The translations under genes and the position numbers were made by a program. Positions 43,823 through 52,176 of a stretch of DNA of 64,000 bases are shown here, piece after piece (the first letter of the stretch is position 1; the number at the start of each line of letters is the position of its first letter). The notes under the pieces are model-generated. The model was not told where the DNA came from. It did no database searches and was given only the letters and a program-made list of their open reading frames with translations. This DNA is from Streptomyces sp. BK208 (GTDB lineage: Bacteria > Actinomycetota > Actinomycetes > Streptomycetales > Streptomycetaceae): assembly GCF_004364245.1 (NCBI RefSeq), contig NZ_SOAV01000014.1:1-64000 (forward strand), written 5' to 3'.

Positions 43823-45073
43823 ATGCGCAGGCCGGGCAGATGGTGGCGGCTCAAGAACACACCGGAGAAGGTGGAGGCGTACACGCGCTGGTCCTTCCAC
43901 TTCTACGGCATCGTGGAGATCGCCGTGATGGGGCTGTCCGCGTTCGGACGGCTCGACGCGCGGCTCGCCGCCGTGCTCTTCCTGGCGGTGAGCGCGCACG
44001 CCGTCGTGCTCATGCTGGTGGCCTCCCGGGCGCTGGACTGGGAGCTCGGCCTGCGGGCGAAGCCGGTGCGGCTGCTGCGGGCGCTCGCCGTGCTGACCGT
44101 GGTGGTCTCGGTGGCGGCGCTCCTCATCGCCGAGCGCGGGCCGGACGGCGACGACGTCGGAGCGGTCGCGGGCACGGCCTTCGGCGGTGTGGTGACCGTC
44201 GGCGCCGGCGTCCTCGCGCTCGGGGCGCGCAGCCGGCGGCGGACGGTCGCGCTCGTCACCGGGTTCGCGACCGGGGCCGGAGTGCTGGTGGTCCTGCTGG
44301 GCGCTCCGGTGCGGGCCGGGTTCTTCACCGCGTGCGTGGTGCTGCTGGGCAGTGCCTTCGTCGCCTTCGCCTGCGTGTTCTCCGTCTGGCTGCTCAACGC
44401 GGTGTACGCGCTCGACGGCGCCAGGGAGACCCGGGCCAGGCTCGCCGTGGCCGAGGAGCGGCTCCGGTTCGGCCGGGACCTGCACGACGTGATGGGGCGG
44501 AACCTGGCGGTGATCGCGCTCAAGAGCGAGCTGGCCGTCCAGCTGTCCCGGCGCGGCAGGCCGGAGGCGGTGGAGCAGATGATCGAGGTGCAGCGCATCG
44601 CGCAGGAGTCGCAGCGCGAGGTCCGGGACGTCGTACGCGGCTACCGGGAGGCCGCCCTCGAGGTCGAACTGGCCGGGGCCCGCGGTGTGCTCTCGGCGGC
44701 GGGCATCGTCTCGGAGGTCACCGGCGAGACGGCCGGCCTGCCCGGTGAGGTGCAGTCGGCGCTCGGCTGGGTGGTGCGGGAGGCGACCACGAACGTGCTG
44801 CGGCACGGGGACGCGAAGAAGGTCGCCGTGACGGTGCGGACGGCGGAGGGACGTGTGGTGCTGACGGTGGAGAACGACGGGGTGGCGGACGGGGCCGGGG
44901 ACGGTCCCCCGGTGGGCTCGGGCGGTTCCGGGCTCGCGGGACTGCGGGAGCGGCTCGCCGCGGTGGACGGGACGCTGGAGGCGGGGGCCGCGGGCCGGGG
45001 CGTGTTCCGGCTCACGGCCGAGGTGCCGCTGCCTTCCGGGGCGGCCGGGACCGCGCTGGGGGTCGCGTCGTGA
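43823..45073 (+). CDS. NarL-type sensor histidine kinase
   Basis: A 416-residue kinase with six membrane helices in residues 25-190 and no large extracellular domain, of the DesK-like type that senses membrane state. The HisKA_3 motif FGRDLHDVMGRNL gives phospho-acceptor His221. The ATPase domain has VVREATTNVLRHG (N box) and GSGLAGLRERL (G box). The ATG at 43823 is chosen; the frame is open upstream through the permease gene. Its last bases overlap the regulator start (GTGA), showing coupling. Confidence 0.92.
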   Translation: MRRPGRWWRLKNTPEKVEAYTRWSFHFYGIVEIAVMGLSAFGRLDARLAAVLFLAVSAHAVVLMLVASRALDWELGLRAKPVRLLRALAVLTVVVSVAALLIAERGPDGDDVGAVAGTAFGGVVTVGAGVLALGARSRRRTVALVTGFATGAGVLVVLLGAPVRAGFFTACVVLLGSAFVAFACVFSVWLLNAVYALDGARETRARLAVAEERLRFGRDLHDVMGRNLAVIALKSELAVQLSRRGRPEAVEQMIEVQRIAQESQREVRDVVRGYREAALEVELAGARGVLSAAGIVSEVTGETAGLPGEVQSALGWVVREATTNVLRHGDAKKVAVTVRTAEGRVVLTVENDGVADGAGDGPPVGSGGSGLAGLRERLAAVDGTLEAGAAGRGVFRLTAEVPLPSGAAGTALGVAS

Positions 45074-45684
45074 CGGCGACGGTGCGGGTGCTGCTCGCCG
45101 ACGACGAACACCTCATCCGCGGGGCGCTGGCGGCGCTGCTGTCCCTGGAGGACGACCTGGTCGTCGTCGCCGAGGCGGCCACCGGGCCGGAGGCGCTGGC
45201 GATGGCGCGGGCGCACGCCCCGGACGTCGCCGTGCTGGACCTCCAGATGCCCGGTGCCGACGGTGTGAAGGTCGCCACATCGCTGCGGACCGAGCTGCCC
45301 GCCTGCAAGGTGCTGATCGTGACCAGTCACGGACGCCCCGGGCACCTGAAGCGGGCGCTCGCGGCGGGGGTGCGCGGGTTCGTCCCGAAGACCGTCAGCG
45401 CCCAGCGGCTGGCCGAGCTGATCCGCACGGTGCACGCCGGAAACCGTTACGTCGACCCCGAGTTGGCCGCCGACGCGATCTCCGCCGGGGACTCGCCGCT
45501 GACCGCGCGCGAGGCCGAGGTGCTGGAGCACGCCGCCGACGGGGCGCCCGTCGCGGAGATCGCCGAACGCGCCGCGCTCGCCGAGGGGACCGTGCGGAAC
45601 TACCTGTCGTCGGCCGCGACCAAGCTCGGCGCGGAGAACCGGCATGCGGCGGTGCGTCTCGCACGGGAGCGGGGTTGGGTATAG
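45070..45684 (+). CDS. NarL/FixJ-family response regulator
   Basis: A 204-residue regulator. The receiver domain has the acidic pair Asp11-Asp12, phospho-acceptor Asp57 (VLDLQMPG) and a Lys in VPKTVSA. The LuxR-type helix-turn-helix covers the last 60 residues (LTAREAEVLEHAADG, then AEGTVRNYLSSAATKL). The GTG start overlaps the kinase stop. Together with the ABC genes it forms a self-contained sensing and export operon. It probably binds the palindrome at 41919-41930. The same-strand tRNA-Gly begins 61 bases after the stop. Confidence 0.94.
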   Translation: MTATVRVLLADDEHLIRGALAALLSLEDDLVVVAEAATGPEALAMARAHAPDVAVLDLQMPGADGVKVATSLRTELPACKVLIVTSHGRPGHLKRALAAGVRGFVPKTVSAQRLAELIRTVHAGNRYVDPELAADAISAGDSPLTAREAEVLEHAADGAPVAEIAERAALAEGTVRNYLSSAATKLGAENRHAAVRLARERGWV

Positions 45685-45745
45685 TGGCTGTCGCGCCACG
45701 GCGAAGTCCGCGACTTCGGTCCACGACTCCCGCTCACGGCGCAGT

Positions 45746-45818
45746 GCGAACGTAGCTCAGTTGGTAGAGCGCAACCTTGCCAAGGTTGAGGTCGCGAGTT
45801 CGAACCTCGTCGTTCGCT
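45746..45818 (+). tRNA. tRNA-Gly (GCC), copy 2
   Basis: A 73-nt cloverleaf with anticodon GCC. It differs from copy 1 by a compensated acceptor pair (GCGAACG against CGTTCGC) and one T-loop base (TTCGAACC versus TTCGAGCC). Confidence 0.95.
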
Positions 45819-45825
45819 CCGTGGG

Positions 45826-45856
45826 AGAAGCCCCCGGCTCCGGCCGGGGGCTTCTT
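45826..45856. terminator. Terminator between tRNA-Gly and purC
   Basis: AGAAGCCCCCGGC (45826-45838) and GCCGGGGGCTTCT (45843-45855) pair perfectly around TCCG, then TCG follows. It can serve both the tRNA and the convergent purC. Confidence 0.88.
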
Positions 45857-45945
45857 CGTGTCGCGATCGCCCGGCCACGCCCGTCCGGCGACCGCGCCCG
45901 TCCGGCGACCGCGCCCGCCGCGCGACCGCGGCGGGCGCCGGGCCG

Positions 45946-46845
45946 CTACGACCAGCTCTGGCCGGTCAGCAGCTCGTAGGCCTCCACGTACTTGGCGCGG
46001 GTGGCGTCCACGACCTGCTGCGGCAGCGGCGGCGGGGGCTGCTCGCTCTTCCGGTCCCAGCCGGAGTCGGCCGAGGTCAGCCAGTCCCGCACGAACTGCT
46101 TGTCGTACGACGGCTGCGCGCGGCCCGGCTGCCACCGGTCGGCCGGCCAGAACCGGGACGAGTCCGGGGTGAGTACCTCGTCGGCGAGGACCAGGTCGTC
46201 CCCGTCGAAGCCGAACTCGAACTTCGTGTCCGCGAGGACGATGCCGCGCTCGCGGGCGATGTCCCGGGCGCGGGAGTACACGGCGAGGGTGGCCTGGCGC
46301 AGGGCGGCCGCGGTGTCCGCGCCGACCTGGCGGGCGACCTCCTCGTAGGAGACGTTCTCGTCGTGCTCGCCGACCTCGGCCTTGGTGGCCGGGGTGAAGA
46401 TCGGGGCGGGCAGCTCGGAGCCGTCGACGAGGCCCTCGGGCAGCGCGAGGCCGCACACGGTGCGGGTCTGCTCGTACTCCGCCAGGCCCGAGCCGGTGAG
46501 GTAGCCGCGGGCCACGCACTCCACGGGGACCATCCGCAGCGACTTGCAGACCAGGGCGCGGCCCTCCCAGTCGGCGGGGGCGCCGGGGGGCAGCTCCGTG
46601 CTCAGGACGTGGTTGGGGGCCAGGTCGGCGAGCTGCTCGAACCACCACAGGGAGAGCTGGGTGAGGACCCGGCCCTTGTCGGGGATCTCGGTCGGCAGCA
46701 CCCAGTCGTAGGCGGAGATGCGGTCACTGGCGACCATCACGAGGTCGCCCGCCTCGTTCCGGTACAGCTCGCGCACCTTTCCGGTGTGCAGATGCACCAG
46801 GCCCGGAACCTGGAGCGGCTCGGGCTTTTCAACGAATCCGGACAC
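45946..46845 (-). CDS. purC: SAICAR synthetase
   Basis: A 299-residue phosphoribosylaminoimidazole-succinocarboxamide synthase, joining CAIR with aspartate. Family blocks are HTGKVRELY near residue 20, SDRISAYDWVLP, PVECVARGYLTGSG, and LADTKFEFGFD near residue 205. The ending DKQFVRDWL is conserved. The GTG start follows GGGAGGAACC, a good ribosome site. It is transcribed alone; the 84 bases to the next gene upstream are too short for more than a promoter. Confidence 0.97.
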   Translation of the reverse strand: MSGFVEKPEPLQVPGLVHLHTGKVRELYRNEAGDLVMVASDRISAYDWVLPTEIPDKGRVLTQLSLWWFEQLADLAPNHVLSTELPPGAPADWEGRALVCKSLRMVPVECVARGYLTGSGLAEYEQTRTVCGLALPEGLVDGSELPAPIFTPATKAEVGEHDENVSYEEVARQVGADTAAALRQATLAVYSRARDIARERGIVLADTKFEFGFDGDDLVLADEVLTPDSSRFWPADRWQPGRAQPSYDKQFVRDWLTSADSGWDRKSEQPPPPLPQQVVDATRAKYVEAYELLTGQSWS

Positions 46846-46929
46846 GGTTCCTCCCCGTGGTTCTGTCCAATACGTCGATTGTCCCGTACGTCGGGGGGAG
46901 GCCGGCGGGCGGGGCGGCGGGGGGCGCGG

Positions 46930-48405
46930 TCAGTCGCGTTTGCAGATGCGGTCCAGGAGGTTGGCGGTGGCGCGCTGGACCCGCGGGTCGACGTGGCCGG
47001 GGCGGTCCAGGGCCGGGGACCAGGCGAAGGTGCCGGAGGCGAAGACCCAGGCGCCCGAAGGGGCCCGGTACAGCGAGGTCTCCTGGTGGCGCCGGACGCC
47101 GTCCACGTCGGTGTACGGGGAGTGGGCGAGCAGGACCCGCTCGTCGTGCTCGGGGAGGGCGGTGCGCGGGAAGTAGCGGTCCGCCTCGCCCGCCACCAGG
47201 TCCTCGATCTCGTCGCCCTCGTGCGCTCCGGTGGCGTCCCAGAGCCAGTGCCCGGCGTTGCGGACGATCATCGGGTGCGGCTCTGGGACGCGGCCGGCGT
47301 ACTGGATGCCGAGCAGCTGCTGCTCGGGGCGGTCGACCTCCCGCCACAGCGCGGGGCGGCCGGGCCCCTTGCGCTTGCGGCAGGTCAGCAGGCGGTCGGG
47401 GGCGCCGGACGGGGAGGGGGCCAGCTCCACCTGCCAGTACATGGTGTTGGCGGAGAGGAAGACCAGGGACGTCCCCCGGTCGCGGGCCAGCTCCGCGGTG
47501 CGGCGCATGGCGCCGGACCAGTACTCGTCGTGGCCGGGGAAGACCAGGCCCCGGTAGCGGGCCGGGTCGACCCGGCCGGCGTGCAGGTCGCGGGCGTCGG
47601 CGTAGGCGACGTCGTAGCCGTAGCGCTCGGCGAAGCGGATGAAGTCGTAGGCGTGGCCGACGTGCAGGGGAAGGCCTGCACCGGCGTACGGGCGGTCGAA
47701 GGAGACGGTCGTCGCGGCGTCCGCCTCGCCGAGCAGCCGGCCCTCCTCGTCCCACGCGTGGTAGAGGCTGGCGCCGGTGCGGCCGTCCTCCGGGTACAGG
47801 TTGTACGCCTGCCAGGTGACGTCCGGCAGCAGGAGGAGCAGGTCGGCCGGGTGGCCGTCGCGGACCGTGAAGGGGACGTGGGAGCGGTAGCCGTCGGCGG
47901 TGGTGAGCACGGCCACGTACGCGCCGATGGTCCAGTACGTCGGGATCTGCAGCCGCCAGGACAGCCACCAGTGGTGGCAGGAGACCGTGCGGTCGGCCGT
48001 GAGCGGCGGGGGCTGGACCATGCCGGACAGCCGGGGGCTGGTGGTGATCTTGGCGGCGCCGTCACCGCCGTAGTGGCCGATCCGGTAGACGTCGACGCTG
48101 AACTCCTGCGGCGGGTCGACGGTGATGTGGAAGTCGATGGCCTCGCCGGGGGCGGCGGCTCCCGTCGCGGTGAAACCCTTGATCTGACGGCGGACGTCGT
48201 CGGCGGCGCGGGGTCCCCCGCCGGTGCCCGCGCCGGACCGGGCACCGGAACCGTCCTGGTCCGCGTACCAGGCGACCACCTGACCGGTGTCGCCGAAGTA
48301 CGTCTCGCCGCCGCGCAGCCAGGGGACGGGCCCCTGTCCGAAGGGGTCCGTCACGGCGTGCGCGAGTGCTCCCGACTCCCAGCGGCGGATCTGCTCGGGT
48401 CCCAT
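46930..48405 (-). CDS. N,N-dimethylformamidase large-subunit-like protein
   Basis: A 491-residue protein resembling the C-terminal domain of the N,N-dimethylformamidase beta subunit. Recognisable segments are FHITVDPPQEFSVDVYRIGHYGG near residue 95, WQAYNLY, SFDRPY, YDVAYADARDLH and VFPGHDEYWS. The last gives a His-Asp-Glu run typical of the family. No signal peptide was seen, so it is cytoplasmic unless exported otherwise. The partner small subunit is absent here, so actual dimethylformamidase activity is doubtful. The ATG at 48405 lacks a strong ribosome site. Substrate unknown. Confidence 0.82.
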   Translation of the reverse strand: MGPEQIRRWESGALAHAVTDPFGQGPVPWLRGGETYFGDTGQVVAWYADQDGSGARSGAGTGGGPRAADDVRRQIKGFTATGAAAPGEAIDFHITVDPPQEFSVDVYRIGHYGGDGAAKITTSPRLSGMVQPPPLTADRTVSCHHWWLSWRLQIPTYWTIGAYVAVLTTADGYRSHVPFTVRDGHPADLLLLLPDVTWQAYNLYPEDGRTGASLYHAWDEEGRLLGEADAATTVSFDRPYAGAGLPLHVGHAYDFIRFAERYGYDVAYADARDLHAGRVDPARYRGLVFPGHDEYWSGAMRRTAELARDRGTSLVFLSANTMYWQVELAPSPSGAPDRLLTCRKRKGPGRPALWREVDRPEQQLLGIQYAGRVPEPHPMIVRNAGHWLWDATGAHEGDEIEDLVAGEADRYFPRTALPEHDERVLLAHSPYTDVDGVRRHQETSLYRAPSGAWVFASGTFAWSPALDRPGHVDPRVQRATANLLDRICKRD

Positions 48406-48602
48406 GGGACAGTCCCCTCCCTCGTCCCCGTGGTCGTGCGTATGACGAACGCTCTTGCCATGTGCGCGATCGGTCCCAGCACATCACATTTCGCACGCGG
48501 CCTGTCACTGTTCGTCGCGAAGTGGCCGAAAGTGGAATGGGAGGGTCCGATTCCTTCGGGCGTGGGCCGCGCGAGGTCACGCCGGACCGGGGGCGGTCGA
48601 GG

Positions 48603-50471
48603 TCAGACCAGGCGCACCGGCTTCTCCGGGCGTATGCCGAGGTCGGTCATCCAGGCGCGCAGGGGGCCCGGGTCGCCGGTCTCGACGAGGCGGAGCACGC
48701 TGGGCGCCAGGTCGGCGGTGCGGGCGCCGTCGAGCAGGAGCGACGGTCCGTCCAGCCAGTCGAGGCCGGGGGCCGCGCCGGCGGTGTCCATCGCCGCGCA
48801 GCACACCATCGCCGTGATGTGCGCGGTGAGGATCTCGCGGCCGGTGCGCGGGGGCTGGAGCGGGAGGAGGGGCAGCGCGCCGTCGTCCCAGAGGGCGGCG
48901 TCGGGAGCGGCTCCGCCTCCCGACGCGGCGGCCGGTCCGGGTGTCGCGGGAGTGGTCCCGGCGGGACGCGCCTGCTTCTCCTCGCGGGCCAGCTGCGCAC
49001 TGAGCCCGGCGGCCAGGGCGGCGCCGCGGACCGTGGTGCCGCCGAGGTCCTCGACGTCGTCGGCGGGGGCGTCGTGGTCGCCGTGCGCGGGACGGGCGTC
49101 GTCGCCGGCGTGCCGGGGCGGGGCGGCGCCGGCGGTGTCGGCGGTGTCGGCGGCAGAGTGGCCGGTGAACGCGGCGTCCGGGGCCGTGAGGTGGTCCAGG
49201 ACGCGGGCCAGGGTCGGGCCGTCCGTGCCCGGGTCGGTGCCCTCGGCGGCACGGCGGACGCCCAGGGTGTCGAGCACCCGGTGCAGACGGGCCGCGTCCG
49301 TGCGCCAGGTCCGGTCGACGACCTCCTCGGAGTACTCGTCCCAGCCCACCGGCGCCCAGTCCGGGCCGGTCTCGGCGGGCCCCCCGTGGAAGAGCCGCGC
49401 GGCGAGCAGGGAGACCGCCTCGTCCACCACCCCGGGCTCCTCCAGCAGGTCGCAGGCGGGACGCTCACCCAGGCGGGAGGCGAAGCCCTCGGCCAGGCGG
49501 TCCCGGCGGGACAGCTCCGTGAGGGCGGCGACGACGCCCACGTCCAGCCGCGAGGGCCAGCGGCCCATCCGCCAGGCGGGCAGCGCCACCCGGGTCAGCA
49601 GCCGGTCCCAGCCCGCGTAGGCGAGCCCGACCTGTTCCTGCGCGACGATGCGCAGACCGTAGTCCACGGCCTGGGCACGCTCGGCGGCCGCGGTCGCGAC
49701 CCCGCGCTCCATCTGGGCCGCGTGCCCCCGGCAGCTGCGCAGCAGGAGCCGGGTCACCCAGCCCAGGCCCGCGCCCGCCGCGCGGGACAGGGGATCGCGC
49801 CGATCCGCCGAGGCCACCGCCACGGCGGCGTCCAGGCCCCGTATGAAACGCCGGGCCGCGGCTATGTCGGGGTGCGCCGAGGGACCCGTACCGGCGACGA
49901 CCGGGGCGAGGACGGCGCGCAGCTCGCCCACCCGCATCCACCACAGGAACGGTGAGCCGATGACCAGCACGGGCGCCGCCGCGGCACTCCGGCGGCGGGC
50001 GTCCGCCCCCGGGCCGGAGAGGTCGTCGTCGCGCCCCTGCGCGGGCGGCGGGGCGTGGACCGCGTGGGTGCGGTCCTCCAGCCAGCTGTCGCAGTCCGGG
50101 GTGAGCGCTATCGCCGAGGGGGCGGGGACGTCGAGCCGGTCGGCCAGGTCGCGCACCATCCGGTAGAGATCGGGCGCCGACTCCTCGGCGACCGTGACCG
50201 TCGGGGTCACGGCGGGCCGGGAACGGGCCACGACCAGGGCGACGCCGGCGGCGGCCGCCAGGACGCACAGCGCGAGGACGGACACGAGCCAGCGCAGCGC
50301 GTCCCAGACCCCGCCCACGAGGTGCCCGGTGGAGCCGCCGACGAGCAGGATCACGGCCGCGGCAGCGGGCAGCAGGGCCACGGCCAGCGCGCGGCTGCGG
50401 ACCCGCAGCACCGCCAGCGCCCGGGTACGCGCGGCCAGCGCGCCCATCTCCACACCACCGATACCGGTCAC
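48603..50471 (-). CDS. Membrane protein resembling a catalytically dead M48 peptidase
   Basis: A 622-residue protein with two membrane helices near residues 25-48 and 58-82. The next part reads like an M48 (HtpX-type) domain: VLVIGSPFLWWMRVGELRAVLAP, where active relatives have GELEAVLAHELGH. Here HExxH is replaced by PVVAG, so zinc binding and catalysis should be lost. The rest is helical, with a Pro/Ala/Asp-rich linker near residues 440-510 and a conserved end region. The GTG at 50471 has GAGG eight bases upstream. It may be a scaffold or regulator. Unique to actinomycetes as far as I recall. Confidence 0.78.
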   Translation of the reverse strand: MTGIGGVEMGALAARTRALAVLRVRSRALAVALLPAAAAVILLVGGSTGHLVGGVWDALRWLVSVLALCVLAAAAGVALVVARSRPAVTPTVTVAEESAPDLYRMVRDLADRLDVPAPSAIALTPDCDSWLEDRTHAVHAPPPAQGRDDDLSGPGADARRRSAAAAPVLVIGSPFLWWMRVGELRAVLAPVVAGTGPSAHPDIAAARRFIRGLDAAVAVASADRRDPLSRAAGAGLGWVTRLLLRSCRGHAAQMERGVATAAAERAQAVDYGLRIVAQEQVGLAYAGWDRLLTRVALPAWRMGRWPSRLDVGVVAALTELSRRDRLAEGFASRLGERPACDLLEEPGVVDEAVSLLAARLFHGGPAETGPDWAPVGWDEYSEEVVDRTWRTDAARLHRVLDTLGVRRAAEGTDPGTDGPTLARVLDHLTAPDAAFTGHSAADTADTAGAAPPRHAGDDARPAHGDHDAPADDVEDLGGTTVRGAALAAGLSAQLAREEKQARPAGTTPATPGPAAASGGGAAPDAALWDDGALPLLPLQPPRTGREILTAHITAMVCCAAMDTAGAAPGLDWLDGPSLLLDGARTADLAPSVLRLVETGDPGPLRAWMTDLGIRPEKPVRLV

Positions 50472-50725
50472 GACCGGACCTCACCCCCTCATCGCTGCCC
50501 TGTCCGTCCGGTCTGTCCCGGACCGTCCTGCCGCATCACTGCGCTTCGGCTCTTGCTCACCTCACCCACTGTGGCACCCGGCACTGACATCGCAATGCCG
50601 GTGGGCCAAGTGCCGGAACGCTTGCGCGGCACCATAGTTGGGGCCCTCGCGCCCGTCAGCCGTATGGCCCATCGGTCACCCGATGGAATGGCTTTGGGGA
50701 AAGCTGGAGACGGACAGCAAAGGTC
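50472..50725. other. Intergenic region before the M48-like gene
   Basis: No gene is supported in these bases between purD's terminator and the M48-like gene. Partly repeated GGCAC, GCCGG and GTGCC words near 50575-50630 can form short hairpins. The promoter of the leftward gene should lie here, but no boxes were fixed. Confidence 0.4.
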
Positions 50726-50757
50726 AGGCCCCGGCTCCTGGGACGGAGCCGGGGCCT
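50726..50757 (-). terminator. Terminator of purD
   Basis: AGGCCCCGGCTCC (50726-50738) and GGAGCCGGGGCCT (50745-50757) pair perfectly over 13 bases around TGGGAC, 23 bases past the purD stop. Confidence 0.85.
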
Positions 50758-50779
50758 GCCGGGTGCGGTGACCGGGGTG

Positions 50780-52039
50780 TCAGGAGCGGTGCGCGCCCGC
50801 CGCCTTCGCCGCGATGTCGGTGCGGTGCTGCGAGCCGTCGAGGCCGATACGGGCGACGGCCCGGTAGGCACGGTCGCGGGCCTCGGCGAGGTCGGCGCCG
50901 GTCGCCGTGACCGACAGCACCCGGCCACCGGCGCTGACGACGGCGTCGCCCTCGGTGCGGGTGCCGGCGTGCAGGACGTAGGCGTGGGGGGCGTCCTCGG
51001 CGGCCACCGCGTCCAGGCCGGTGATCGGGTCGCCGGTGCGCGGGGTGCCGGGGTAGTTGTGGGAGGCGACGACCACGGTGACGGCCGCCTCGTCGCTCCA
51101 GCGCAGGGGCTCGAGGTCGGCGAGGTTGCCGGTGGCGGCGGCCATCAGCAGACCGGCGAGCGGGGTCTTCAGGCGGGCCAGCACCACCTGGGTCTCGGGG
51201 TCGCCGAAGCGGGCGTTGAACTCGATCACCCGCACGCCGCGCGAGGTGATCGCGAGTCCGGCGTACAGGAGTCCGGAGAACGGGGTGCCGCGCCGGCGCA
51301 TCTCGTCGACGGTCGGCTGGAGCACGCTCTGCACGACCTCGTCGACCAGCTTGGGGTCGGCCCAGGGCAGTGGCGAGTAAGCGCCCATGCCGCCGGTGTT
51401 CGGGCCCTCGTCGCCGTCCAGGGCGCGCTTGAAGTCCTGGGCTGGCTGCAGCGGGCGTACGTTCTCGCCGTCGGTGACGGCGAAGAGGGAGACCTCGGGG
51501 CCGTCGAGGAACTCCTCGATGACGACGCGGTCGCAGGCGTTCGCGTGCGCGCGGGCCGCCTCGACGTCGTCGGTGACCACGACGCCCTTGCCCGCGGCCA
51601 GCCCGTCGTCCTTGACGACGTAGGGCGCGCCGAAGGCGGCGAGGGCCGCGTCGACCTCGTCGGGGTTCGTGCAGACGTAGGAGCGGGCGGTGGGCACGCC
51701 CGCGCCGGCCATCACGTCCTTGGCGAAGGCCTTGGACCCTTCCAGCCGGGCGGCCTCGCCCGAGGGGCCGAAGACCGGGATGCCCGCCTCGCGCACGGCG
51801 TCGGCGACCCCGGCGACCAGCGGCGCCTCGGGTCCGACGACGACCAGTTCGGCACCGAGCCGGGTGGCCAGCGCGGTGACGGCCGCGCCGTCGAGGGCGT
51901 CGACCTGGTGCAGTTCGGCGACCTCGGCGATACCGGCGTTGCCGGGTGCGCAGTGCAGCGCGGTGACGTCGGGGTCGAGGGACAGGGAACGGCACAGGGC
52001 GTGTTCGCGGGCGCCGCCGCCGATGACAAGGACCTTCAC
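50780..52039 (-). CDS. purD: Phosphoribosylamine-glycine ligase
   Basis: A 419-residue GAR synthetase of the ATP-grasp fold, second step of purine synthesis. The start [14 protein letters not shown], the ATP-grasp segments [14 protein letters not shown] and [13 protein letters not shown], the PLPWADPKL region and [12 protein letters not shown] are all typical. The GTG at 52039 is used because the conserved protein begins there; the ribosome site is weak. The long open frame upstream is low-complexity. It is 137 bases downstream of dnaX on the same strand, possibly with its own promoter. Confidence 0.96.
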   Translation of the reverse strand: MKVLVIGGGAREHALCRSLSLDPDVTALHCAPGNAGIAEVAELHQVDALDGAAVTALATRLGAELVVVGPEAPLVAGVADAVREAGIPVFGPSGEAARLEGSKAFAKDVMAGAGVPTARSYVCTNPDEVDAALAAFGAPYVVKDDGLAAGKGVVVTDDVEAARAHANACDRVVIEEFLDGPEVSLFAVTDGENVRPLQPAQDFKRALDGDEGPNTGGMGAYSPLPWADPKLVDEVVQSVLQPTVDEMRRRGTPFSGLLYAGLAITSRGVRVIEFNARFGDPETQVVLARLKTPLAGLLMAAATGNLADLEPLRWSDEAAVTVVVASHNYPGTPRTGDPITGLDAVAAEDAPHAYVLHAGTRTEGDAVVSAGGRVLSVTATGADLAEARDRAYRAVARIGLDGSQHRTDIAAKAAGAHRS

Positions 52040-52176
52040 GGGGTGAAGCCTAATGGGAACGCGCCGGTGCGGTTTGTGCGGGCTTCCGAAGCACCGCCTC
52101 GCGCGGGGTTGTGGCTTCCTCCAGGCGGACCGGAGACCGAAGGGCCGACCGAGGGCCGGCCGACGGGACGCTCGTC

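Noticed and set aside
31022-52039. A single purine operon covering all pur genes
   Set aside because: The purFM, purSQL, purC and purD units are separated by genes on the other strand, tRNAs and terminators.
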